A DNA stretch of 16,612 nt from an uncultured Eggerthella sp. Its GTDB lineage: Bacteria > Actinomycetota > Coriobacteriia > Coriobacteriales > Eggerthellaceae. Position 1 is the first letter of the stretch, and every line of letters starts with the position of its first letter. This document shows, one piece after another, positions 1 to 6,848 of the stretch. The translations under genes and the position numbers were made by a program. The stretch covers positions 1-16,612 of the forward strand of contig UQVJ01000032.1 of NCBI GenBank assembly GCA_900544455.1, read 5' to 3'. The notes under the pieces are model-generated. The model did no database searches, was not told where the DNA came from, and saw only the letters and a list, made by a program, of their open reading frames with translations.

Positions 1-914
1 GCCTAGGCCTCCAGAAAGGCGTAGAGCGCATCACCAAATGGCTCATGGCCATCCTGTTTGTGGTAATGATCATCTTATGCATCCGCACTACCACCCTACC
101 CGGTGGCGCAGAGGGCATCGCGTTCTACCTTATTCCTGATTTCAGCCGTATGTTTGAAGGCGGCATAGCAACGTTCGGAGAAGCGGTTTACGCAGCCATG
201 GGCCAAGCGTTCTTCTCACTTTCTTTGGGCATTGCTGCCATGGAGATCTTCGGCTCATACATCAATAAGGATCGACGTCTGATGAGCGAAGCGGTTTCGG
301 TAACTGCCCTCAATACCGTAGTTGCCATACTTGCAGGACTTATCATCTTCCCCGCATGCTTTGCTTACGGAGTAACGCCCGATTCCGGTCCTTCGCTGGT
401 ATTCGTAACGCTGCCCTTGGTATTCGCCCAAATGCCTCTTGGCAGCCTTTGGGGTGCGCTGTTCTTCATCTTCATGAGTTTTGCCGCACTTTCCACGGTT
501 ATTGCGGTATTCGAGAACCTCATCAGCTTCAGCATGGACAAATGGGAGATCAGCCGACGCCGCGCGGTTGCCATTAACGGTATTCTGGTGCTGGTGCTGA
601 GCCTTCCCTGCGCGCTGGGCTTCAACGTACTCTCAGGGGTAACCATTCCCGCTATCGGCGATATCCAAAGCATTGAAGATTTCATTGTGTCCAACAACAT
701 GCTGCCTTTGGGCGCACTGGTGTTTGTGCTGTTCTGCACACGTCGTTACGGTTGGGGCTGGGATAACTTCCTGAAGGAAGCAGACACCGGCATCGGCATT
801 AAGTTCCCTGCCTGGTCCCGTATATGGGTTTCCTACGGCATTCCGGTGCTGATTGTGATCATCTTCATCATGGGATACGCTCCCAAAATCGCCTTCTGGC
901 TGGGACTTAGTTAA
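1..914 (+). CDS. Sodium-dependent transporter of the NSS/SNF family, 3' part of gene
   Basis: The open frame enters at base 3 from outside the window and runs 303 codons to TAA at 912-914, so the 5' part is missing. The visible protein is a multi-pass membrane protein. It begins with GLQKGVERITKW, typical of the loop before TM5 in the neurotransmitter:sodium symporter family. Next comes the unwound-helix motif GQAFFSLSLG, matching TM6 of LeuT-like proteins, and later a TM8-like segment FAALSTVIAVFENLISF. Three more hydrophobic segments follow, ending at a short tail, which fits the 11-TM bacterial subgroup. The family couples Na+ entry to uptake of amino acids or related amines at the inner membrane; the substrate cannot be read from this fragment. 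It is the only plus-strand gene and is convergent with the rest. Family assignment is firm; substrate is unknown. Confidence 0.93.
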   Translation, partial: LGLQKGVERITKWLMAILFVVMIILCIRTTTLPGGAEGIAFYLIPDFSRMFEGGIATFGEAVYAAMGQAFFSLSLGIAAMEIFGSYINKDRRLMSEAVSVTALNTVVAILAGLIIFPACFAYGVTPDSGPSLVFVTLPLVFAQMPLGSLWGALFFIFMSFAALSTVIAVFENLISFSMDKWEISRRRAVAINGILVLVLSLPCALGFNVLSGVTIPAIGDIQSIEDFIVSNNMLPLGALVFVLFCTRRYGWGWDNFLKEADTGIGIKFPAWSRIWVSYGIPVLIVIIFIMGYAPKIAFWLGLS

Positions 915-941
915 GTTAGAAAATCAGAATCTACCGACGCG

Positions 942-973
942 AACGGGGTTCGGCTATTGCCGAACCCCGTTTT
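942..973 (+). terminator. Rho-independent terminator of the transporter gene
   Basis: A perfect 13-bp GC-rich stem (942-954 with 959-971) with the loop TATT is followed by a short T run at 970-973. It lies 28 bp after the transporter stop codon in the plus direction. The T tract is short, but stem length and position make termination very likely. Confidence 0.9.
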
Positions 974-1310
974 AGCTTTGCGCTCCATAACGTCAAACCG
1001 ACCCAACCCGCACAAATCCGCAAGCAACGAATCGCAAGCGCAATGCTTCACGGGCGCTTCATTGGTACCGCATAATCAACCGATAGCCAGATCTTGTCTT
1101 CAAACACAGCGCTTCGCTCCGACCACCTCATCACGATGCCGAGCCGCCTCGCAGCGCCGTGCCCGAAGGCGTCCACAACGCAGAGTCCGGTCCACTCTGC
1201 CTAAAACGCTGCGTCAGATCTACCCCACCTAAAACACGCCAAATCAACCCCGTCCATGACGCCACTTTTAAGGCATCTTAGGAGCTTAAAAACAAAAAAA
1301 GCGGTGCGGA

Positions 1311-1441
1311 CTGCAATTTTTTTGCGATTGGCAATTGTCGCAAGCTCCCTAATCGCGGATTTTAGCGTGAAAACGCTGAAAATCAGCCATTAAACGGCTC
1401 TGAGGGACAGAAGAGAGCCCCTAATCGCAAAAAAGTTGCAG
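1311..1441. repeat. Inverted repeat with 19-bp arms around a 93-bp structured spacer
   Basis: The left arm 1311-1329 (CTGCAATTTTTTTGCGATT) is the reverse complement of 1423-1441 with a single mismatch. The spacer contains a second copy of the arm's inner core: CCCTAATCGC occurs at 1347-1356 and again at 1419-1428. It also contains a hairpin (1358-1384) and a further 6-bp pairing, GGCTCT 1397-1402 with AGAGCC 1414-1419. I see no target-site duplication next to the arms. It may be a small non-autonomous mobile element, an intergenic repeat family or a structured RNA. Confidence 0.55.
1358..1384. other. Hairpin with GAAA loop inside the inverted repeat
   Basis: GATTTT plus AGCGT (1358-1368) pairs with ACGCT (1373-1377) and AAAATC (1379-1384). 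This gives 11 base pairs with one bulged G at 1378 and a GAAA tetraloop on the plus strand. No T tract follows, so it is not an ordinary terminator. Which strand, if any, is transcribed is unknown. Confidence 0.5.
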
Positions 1442-1484
1442 AGACGCCGAGTTTTTTGTTTTCATGATGGACAATACGACGCAA

Positions 1485-1577
1485 CAGAACATACCGCGCA
1501 AGACGCACGGAATTCCAAGCGGCGTCAATGGGCGGTTCGGCGCAACGGAGCAGAACTCGCGAAAGACGCATGAAGTT
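1485..1577. repeat. Two degenerate direct repeats of about 30 bp
   Basis: Copies at 1485-1514 and 1551-1577 share CAGAAC, then CGCG, AAGACGCA and a GAA/GTT-like end, with a 3-nt length difference and several substitutions. They are spaced about 66 bp apart. Each is preceded by a GCGCAAC or ACGCAAC string. Read on the minus strand the two copies encode similar peptides (RLSRVLLR and RLARYVLLR), but there is no ribosome binding site, so this looks like a repeat rather than a gene. Confidence 0.45.
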
Positions 1578-1624
1578 TTCGCGATTGCAACGGGGCATAT
1601 CCAGCTAAAAGGAACATAAGCATA

Positions 1625-1655
1625 AAATAAGGCGGCTTGAACAGCCGCCTTATTT
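1625..1655. terminator. Bidirectional Rho-independent terminator
   Basis: A perfect 13-bp stem (1625-1637 with 1643-1655), with loop TGAAC, has a GC core (AAGGCGGCT) flanked by A's on one side and T's on the other. It can therefore act on both strands. On the minus strand it begins 2 bp after the stop codon of the 94-residue gene and is followed by TTATTTTATG. On the plus strand it could catch readthrough from the transporter side. Confidence 0.92.
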
Positions 1656-1656
1656 C

Positions 1657-1941
1657 TTACGCGTATCCGCCGCGATACAGAACCTCGATCGGAATACCGG
1701 GATGCTCGGTAACATATTTACCCTTGATGAGCATCTTCTTGTACTCAACCGCATAGTCCTTAGGGCCAATCATCCTGATTTCAGGTGCAGGATAGGCCTC
1801 CAAGAAGGATTCCATCTCGCGCATGAAATCAACGGGCTTGAACGTCTTCTCGGAGATTGCAGCGCCATCCTTGTCCAAAGCTACCGCCATGAAGTCGGCG
1901 TTTGGAAACCCTGCAATAACGACGTATTGTGGTTCAGCCAT
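1657..1941 (-). CDS. Hypothetical protein, 94 residues
   Basis: I do not recognise this protein. The ATG at 1941 has a good purine-rich ribosome site (GAGAGGGAG) about 6 nt upstream. The stop at 1657 directly abuts the terminator, and the composition is that of a soluble protein, so the gene is very likely real. The N-terminal half reads as two or three beta strands around YVVIAGFPNADFMAVALD, followed by a helix (about 37-50). A further strand (about 54-59) and helix (about 62-75) come next, then PIEVLYRGGYA. That alternation is loosely reminiscent of an RNase-H/actin-type half domain, a weak inference only. There is no signal peptide, membrane segment or cysteine. It is monocistronic: the accDA terminator lies upstream and its own terminator downstream. 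Confidence 0.8.
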   Translation of the reverse strand: MAEPQYVVIAGFPNADFMAVALDKDGAAISEKTFKPVDFMREMESFLEAYPAPEIRMIGPKDYAVEYKKMLIKGKYVTEHPGIPIEVLYRGGYA

Positions 1942-2008
1942 AATTTTCTCCCTCTCTTAAATTGTGATCCCTGGTTTGTATTTTACGTTTATTCTCCATA
2001 AAAGAGAA

Positions 2009-2039
2009 GCACCCTAGCCAGATTTCCCAGCTAGGATGC
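2009..2039 (-). terminator. Terminator at the end of the fab-acc operon
   Basis: On the minus strand GCATCCTAGC (2039-2030) pairs with GCTAGGGTGC (2018-2009) through nine Watson-Crick pairs and one T-G wobble, with an 11-nt loop. TTCTCTTTTATGG follows. It lies about 34 bp after the accDA stop codon. The wobble pair becomes a C-A mismatch on the plus strand, which supports minus-strand use. Confidence 0.85.
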
Positions 2040-2072
2040 CTAGAACATGTTCGTTTATAGAACGGTTTAGCT

Positions 2073-4340
2073 TTAGAACGCGCGGAAACGCTCATAACGC
2101 TGATCGCGAAGCTCTTCAGGGCTCAAGCGATACAGCTCCCGTAACGAACGCGTCACGAACTCTTCCACATAAGCAGCAGCCTGTTCGGGGTTTTCGTGAG
2201 CGGGCCCGTCCCCTTCGCTTACCACTTCTTCGATAATGCCCATATCGCACGCTTCACGGGCGCTCATCTTCATAACGGCGGCCGCTTCAGCAGCACGGGT
2301 ACGATCCTTCCACAAAATCGAGGCAAAGCCTTCAGGCGAAAGAACCGAATATACCGCATGGTCCTGCATGGCAACGCGATTACCCATGGCAAGCGCCAAT
2401 GCGCCGCCCGAACCGCCTTCGCCCAAAACGATGCATACAACAGGAACGGTAAAACTTGCCATGGCAACCAGGTTGTCGGCGATTGCATTCCCCTGACCGC
2501 GCTCTTCTGCCTCCATACCGCAGAATGCACCCTGAGTATCAACCAGGCACACAATAGGACGGCCGAATTTTTCCGCTTGCTGCATCAAACGAAGGCTCTT
2601 ACGGTAGCCTTCGGGCTGAGGGCAGCCAAAATTGCGAGCAATACGCTGCTTCAGGTCGGCACCCTTTTCTTCAGCAACCACCGTAACAGGCATGCCGTCA
2701 ATCCAGCCAATACCACCGATAATGGCCCCATCATCGGCAAACATGCGATCGCCATGAAGCTCGAAGAATCCATCAACCATATGGTTGATGTAGTACTGCG
2801 AAGTTGGACGATGGATGTTGCGAGCGATCATAACGCTTTCCCAAGCCGGGTTGTCTTCCTTCGAAGAAGCTTTCTTCAAAGGCATTACCGAAGGGGCATC
2901 TGCCACGCCGCGCTTCTTAAGGGCGCGCTTAAGCGAAAACGAGCCTTTGACGTTTATGCGTTTCCCAACTTCGCCGGCAAGCCTGGAAAGAGTCCCCTCC
3001 TCGACTTTGTCATCTTGGCGAACAGCGACGGCATCCTGCGCAGCACGAAGCATCGCACGCACGGCACCGCCGCCAGGAACCACTCGAGCCATATTCTGGT
3101 CAAGCTCCACGTCCTTCGGAGCGCTATGCAACGCGAGGATGCGCGAAAGGCATTCTTTCAAATCGCTGCGCTCAACGATGGCGTCGATGAGACCATGCTC
3201 AAGCGCAAACTCTGCAGTCTGGAATCCTTCGGGCAGCGTCTGTTTGATGGTATCCTGGATTACACGACGGCCGGCGAAACCGATAAGCGCATGAGGCTCA
3301 GAGATGATGATGTCGCCCTGCATGGCAAACGAAGCCGTTACGCCACCAGTGGTAGGATCGGTGATAACAGATACGTACAGCAAGCCTGCACGGCTATGAC
3401 GCTCGATCGCAGCGCTGATCTTGCCCATCTGCATCAAGGACACAAGGCCCTCCTGCATACGAGCACCACCAGAAGCGGTGAAGATAAACAGGGGCAGTCC
3501 CTCATCGGTAGCCCGTTCGACGGCACGGGTTACTTTTTCGCCAACAACCGATCCCATTGAACCCATCATGAAGGTTGACTCCATGATGCAAAGCGCCACT
3601 TCGCGACCATCAAGCTTCACTTTGCCGGTGCGCACACCCTCATCGAATCCGCTTCGTGTACGTTGCTTTTCAATAAGCTCGTTGAATTGGGGGAATTCGA
3701 GCGGATCGCTTTCGTCCATAGAAGCGTCCCATTCCTCAAACGAGCCTTCGTCAAACAGCAGCGCAATACGCTCGCTTGAGGTAAGGCGGTATAGCTCACC
3801 GCACGTTGGGCACACACCGCCCGTTGCCAGAACGGGCTGTTCGTCATGGTACATCTTGCATTTGGGGCAACGGCGCCAATTTGGCTCATGCTCGGCAAAT
3901 GCAGGATCGGGGTGGCATTCCACCCACAAGCTATGAGAGCGATCTTTTTCCATGGGAGAAAGCACGCAGATGCCATTCTGATGTGCCACCATACGCAAAA
4001 GAGGATCGGCTACGAAATTGGTATCGCATACTAGAAGCGCACCTGCGCCGCACATCTTCGCCGCCTGAATAACCGCATACACGTTGGTGAACAAACGAGC
4101 ATCGAACTTGTCGCCCAACAAGGCAACACGTGCAGATCCCGAGCAGGAAAAACCCTTTTCCTTGTCTTTGGTACCTGTTACCCATATCTGGCTGCACTCG
4201 TTTTTCACGCACGCCTTTACGCATGCTTTCATGGGAGAGCCGTAACCAACCACCAACAAAGGAGCATTGATTGCTTGCTCGAGCAGCGATAGCTGATATA
4301 CGACCGTGCTGTCCGCCACGGAAGCGTTGGTTTTAGCCAT
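2073..4340 (-). CDS. accDA: Acetyl-CoA carboxylase carboxyltransferase, fused beta and alpha subunits
   Basis: The 755-residue protein transfers a carboxyl group from carboxybiotin to acetyl-CoA, making malonyl-CoA for fatty-acid synthesis. Residues about 155-410 are the beta (AccD) part. They hold a zinc ribbon with Cys158, Cys161, Cys177 and Cys180, then GSMGSVVGEK (260-269), SGGARMQEG (290-298) and TTGGVTASFA (330-339). Residues about 495-755 are the alpha (AccA) part, with HGDR (529-532), PEGYRK, DTQGAFCG (601-608), GEGGSGGALAL (640-650) and LSPEGFASILWKD. Residues 1-150 form an additional Cys-rich domain I cannot assign. The two E. coli subunits together are about 620 residues, so the excess is this domain plus linker. 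The ATG at 4340 shares its A with the fabZ stop (TAATG) and has a GAGGGGGAG site upstream. An in-frame ATG at 4439 lies inside fabZ and is unlikely to be used. Confidence 0.95.
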   Translation of the reverse strand: MAKTNASVADSTVVYQLSLLEQAINAPLLVVGYGSPMKACVKACVKNECSQIWVTGTKDKEKGFSCSGSARVALLGDKFDARLFTNVYAVIQAAKMCGAGALLVCDTNFVADPLLRMVAHQNGICVLSPMEKDRSHSLWVECHPDPAFAEHEPNWRRCPKCKMYHDEQPVLATGGVCPTCGELYRLTSSERIALLFDEGSFEEWDASMDESDPLEFPQFNELIEKQRTRSGFDEGVRTGKVKLDGREVALCIMESTFMMGSMGSVVGEKVTRAVERATDEGLPLFIFTASGGARMQEGLVSLMQMGKISAAIERHSRAGLLYVSVITDPTTGGVTASFAMQGDIIISEPHALIGFAGRRVIQDTIKQTLPEGFQTAEFALEHGLIDAIVERSDLKECLSRILALHSAPKDVELDQNMARVVPGGGAVRAMLRAAQDAVAVRQDDKVEEGTLSRLAGEVGKRINVKGSFSLKRALKKRGVADAPSVMPLKKASSKEDNPAWESVMIARNIHRPTSQYYINHMVDGFFELHGDRMFADDGAIIGGIGWIDGMPVTVVAEEKGADLKQRIARNFGCPQPEGYRKSLRLMQQAEKFGRPIVCLVDTQGAFCGMEAEERGQGNAIADNLVAMASFTVPVVCIVLGEGGSGGALALAMGNRVAMQDHAVYSVLSPEGFASILWKDRTRAAEAAAVMKMSAREACDMGIIEEVVSEGDGPAHENPEQAAAYVEEFVTRSLRELYRLSPEELRDQRYERFRAF

Positions 4341-4807
4341 TATCGCTCCCCCTCTTCCTGCGCTTTCGCCATTACATATTTCTGCGTTGCCTGAGCGCAA
4401 ACTTCGCCTTCGACGCGCGCCACCACATCGGCAATGCACATCCGAGGGGAATTGCGCGTGATGGTGGCCTCGAGAGTAACGGTGTCGCCGGGAAGCACGG
4501 TACGACGGAATTTAGCTTTATCGATACCGGCAAGATAGCCGATGCGCCCCGCCTGGCCGTCTTCCGAGAGCAGACAGCAACAGGCAGCCTGGGCAAGCGC
4601 TTCCATCAAGATGACACCGGGAAGAACGGGGTGCCCTGGAAAATGGCCCGTGAACAAGGGCAGCTCAGGATCGACATCGAGCTCAGCCACGATAGACTTG
4701 CCAGGTTCGCAGCTAGCAATGCGGCTCACCCACACAAACGGATCGCGATGGGGCAGCAATGCCAGCACACCCTCACGGTCACAGGGAAAAGTGATCTCAA
4801 GCCCCAT
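4340..4807 (-). CDS. fabZ: 3-hydroxyacyl-[acyl-carrier-protein] dehydratase FabZ
   Basis: The 155-residue hot-dog-fold enzyme dehydrates 3-hydroxyacyl-ACP to trans-2-enoyl-ACP in the elongation cycle. The N-terminal substrate motif LLPHRDPFVWVSRI (17-30) and the active-site segment GHFPGHPVLPGVILMEALAQA (from 54) are clear. Catalytic His55 and Glu69 are 14 residues apart, as in characterised FabZ. Length is normal. It overlaps fabF upstream and accDA downstream by one base each (TAATG at both ends), implying translational coupling. FabA is ruled out as the better fit by size, motif and lack of a FabB partner in the cluster. A run of three cysteines (CCC at 76-78) follows the active-site helix; its meaning is unknown. 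Confidence 0.96.
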   Translation of the reverse strand: MGLEITFPCDREGVLALLPHRDPFVWVSRIASCEPGKSIVAELDVDPELPLFTGHFPGHPVLPGVILMEALAQAACCCLLSEDGQAGRIGYLAGIDKAKFRRTVLPGDTVTLEATITRNSPRMCIADVVARVEGEVCAQATQKYVMAKAQEEGER

Positions 4808-6084
4808 TACTCACACACCTCCGTAAAAGGGGATACCGCCAAAGAGGCATTATGTCCGCCGAAGCCCAGCGAGTTAGAAAGCGCAACCTTCTGGGGACGG
4901 TTCACCAAAGCGCCAGACGGAACGAACACTGGGCATTCTGGATCTGCGTCGGAATAACCTGCCGTAGGGGGAACGATTCCACGAGACACCGAGATGGCCG
5001 TCACAATGGCCTCGATAGCTCCTGCTGCGCCCAGCATATGGCCTACCGTACCCTTTACCGAGGTTACAGGAATCTTGGAAGCAAGATCGTCGCCAAGAAG
5101 GCCATGCCACGCAGCAGCTTCCACCATGTCGTTCACATGCGTAGCCGTGCCATGAGCGTTCAGATGGCCCACTTCTTCCAGAGAGAAGCCACCTTCGGCC
5201 AACGCCTGACGCATAGCGCGCACTGCGCCTTCACCGCTCGGCTCAGGGGCAGTCATGTGGTAAGCGTCACCAGTAGAGCCAAAGCCCGTGATCTCGGCAA
5301 TGATGTTGGCGCCACGTGCCTGAGCATGCTCAAGCGATTCCAACACCAACGCACCCGCTCCCTCGCCTGCAACAAAGCCGGAACGACGAGCGTCGAAAGG
5401 CAAGCCGGCCTTCATGGGATCATCGGACTTGGTGATGGCGCCTAAGTTGCCGAATCCAGCCAACGACATATTGGTGATGCCCTCTTCGGTACCACCGGCA
5501 AGTGCCGCATCGGCCAAACCAAAGCGAATAAGGCGATAGGCCTCGCCTACGCAATGAGTGCCCGTCGAGCACGCCGTTACGATGTTCAGGCAATCGCCCT
5601 TCAAGCCATAGCGAATGGCAAGATTGCCCGCCGCCATGTTCGAGATCATGGTTGGAATAAACAGCGGGCTTACGCGCTTTGCTCCTTTTTCGTGCAGCAC
5701 GATGGATTCACGCTCGAAAACTTCCATGCCGCCAATACCAGATCCGAACACACACGCAAAACGAGTGGCGTCTTCTTGTTCCATATCGATGCCAGCCTGC
5801 GTCATGGCTTCATCCGATGCCAAGATGGCATACTGCACGAAGGGGGCGAAACGACGCGATTCCTTCTTGGAAAAACCCGCTTTCAGGGGATCGTAGTCGG
5901 GAATGGCTCCAACAACGCTCACATTAAGCTGCTCTCGTTTTTCTTCGGGAAGAAGGGTAAAGCAGCACTCGCCAGATGCAACCTTGCTCCACAGCGTATC
6001 AACGCCAAAGCCTGCTGGAGAAATCGCACCCATGCCCGTAATTACTACACGGTTGAATCCGCTGTTCTTCTCTTCGTTGCTCAT
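4807..6084 (-). CDS. fabF: 3-oxoacyl-[acyl-carrier-protein] synthase II (FabF)
   Basis: This 425-residue thiolase-fold condensing enzyme extends acyl-ACP with malonyl-ACP. The Cys-His-His triad is in place: Cys172 in TACSTGTH, His311 in NAHGTATHVND and His349 in GHMLGAAGA. The C-terminal GFGGHNAS loop (407-414) that gates the acyl pocket is also present. FabH is excluded because it would have Cys-His-Asn and about 320 residues. The ATG at 6084 overlaps the fabG stop by 4 nt (ATGA) and has GGAGGG 8 nt upstream. No fabH or fabB is present in the window, so chain initiation must be encoded elsewhere or be done differently. Confidence 0.96.
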   Translation of the reverse strand: MSNEEKNSGFNRVVITGMGAISPAGFGVDTLWSKVASGECCFTLLPEEKREQLNVSVVGAIPDYDPLKAGFSKKESRRFAPFVQYAILASDEAMTQAGIDMEQEDATRFACVFGSGIGGMEVFERESIVLHEKGAKRVSPLFIPTMISNMAAGNLAIRYGLKGDCLNIVTACSTGTHCVGEAYRLIRFGLADAALAGGTEEGITNMSLAGFGNLGAITKSDDPMKAGLPFDARRSGFVAGEGAGALVLESLEHAQARGANIIAEITGFGSTGDAYHMTAPEPSGEGAVRAMRQALAEGGFSLEEVGHLNAHGTATHVNDMVEAAAWHGLLGDDLASKIPVTSVKGTVGHMLGAAGAIEAIVTAISVSRGIVPPTAGYSDADPECPVFVPSGALVNRPQKVALSNSLGFGGHNASLAVSPFTEVCE

Positions 6085-6845
6085 AGCGACATCCCTCCAT
6101 CGATTGCCAAAACCTGTCCTGTAATGTAGCGGGCCTCGTCACTCGCCAAGAAACGAACCGCATTCGCCACATCCTGAGGTTCGCCGAATTCCTTCATCGC
6201 AATGCGACCGCGCACTGCCTCGATGGCCTTTTCGCCCATCGCCTTTGTCATCTCGGTCCCGATAAAGCCAGGAGCAACCGCGTTTGCCGTGATGCCACGC
6301 GCAGCAAGTTCCTTTGCAACGCTTTTCGTAAGACCGATGATGCCCGCCTTTGACGCCGAGTAATTAACCTGTCCAGCATTGCCGAATAGGCCTACGACAC
6401 TGGAAACGCTTACGATCCTGCCGTATCGCTGTTTCATCATGATAGGAGCCACATGGCGAACGCAGTTGAAAGCACCCTTCAGATTGACGTCGATTACGCG
6501 ATCGAACGCTTCCTCGCTCATGCGTGCCAGCAAGCCATCGCGCGTGATGCCGGCGTTATTGACCAGAACATCAATACGGCCCCACATCGCCTGTACCTCT
6601 GCCACCATGGCTGCAACCTCCTGGAAGGAGGAAACATCGGCACAAACAGCCTTGGCCTGAACGCCATGCTCCTGGGCAACTTCCACAGCCAGGCTCTCTG
6701 CTGCCTCGAGGCTCTTCTCGCTTGAGCAATTGATAGCTACGGCATAGCCTGCCTCTGCAAGCGTGCGCACCACCGCTTCACCGATGCCACGGCTTCCTCC
6801 CGTTACCAGGGCAACGGGGAACGCTGCTCTTTCGTTTTTTGGCAC
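6081..6845 (-). CDS. fabG: 3-oxoacyl-[acyl-carrier-protein] reductase FabG
   Basis: The 254-residue short-chain dehydrogenase reduces 3-oxoacyl-ACP with NADPH in the second step of elongation. The Rossmann motif TGGSRGIG (15-22), NNAG (96-99), and catalytic Asn121, Ser149, Tyr162 and Lys166 (YSASK) are all present, as is the C-terminal tail DGGMSL. The start is GTG at 6845: it lies 3 nt after the fabD stop and 6 nt after a strong GGGGAGGAG ribosome site that overlaps the end of fabD. The position between fabD and fabF supports the FabG role over other SDR enzymes. Confidence 0.96.
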   Translation of the reverse strand: MPKNERAAFPVALVTGGSRGIGEAVVRTLAEAGYAVAINCSSEKSLEAAESLAVEVAQEHGVQAKAVCADVSSFQEVAAMVAEVQAMWGRIDVLVNNAGITRDGLLARMSEEAFDRVIDVNLKGAFNCVRHVAPIMMKQRYGRIVSVSSVVGLFGNAGQVNYSASKAGIIGLTKSVAKELAARGITANAVAPGFIGTEMTKAMGEKAIEAVRGRIAMKEFGEPQDVANAVRFLASDEARYITGQVLAIDGGMSL

Positions 6846-6848
6846 GGT

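Larger units (their letters stand above)
974..1624. other. Gene-free gap between convergent genes, repeat-rich in its second half
   Basis: No reading frame here has a ribosome binding site, family motif or plausible composition. The small frames at 957-1232 (plus) and 1383-1598 (minus) look accidental. The first half (974-1270) shows nothing I can name. The second half (1273-1600) is full of A/T runs, inverted repeats and degenerate direct repeats, listed separately. Because transcription enters from both sides toward terminators at 942-973 and 1625-1655, the gap is flanked by 3' ends and needs no promoter. It could be a decayed gene, a repeat element or a small RNA locus. Confidence 0.6.

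Noticed and set aside
957..1232. Plus-strand frame of 91 codons after the transporter
   Set aside because: It starts inside the terminator hairpin, is rich in Arg, Ser and Pro, and has no motif or ribosome site.
1383..1598. Minus-strand frame of 71 codons in the convergent gap
   Set aside because: There is no ribosome binding site before its ATG, it covers the inverted and direct repeats, and its internal peptide similarity comes from the DNA repeat.
2043..2052. Palindrome GAACATGTTC after accDA
   Set aside because: It has only 2 bp between the GAAC and GTTC halves, so it is not a Gram-positive SOS box, and it lies at the 3' end of an operon rather than in a promoter.
2196..3560. Long open frame on the plus strand (454 codons) opposite accDA
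   Set aside because: It lies wholly antisense to well-conserved AccD/AccA motifs, has no family features, and reflects codon bias of the real gene.
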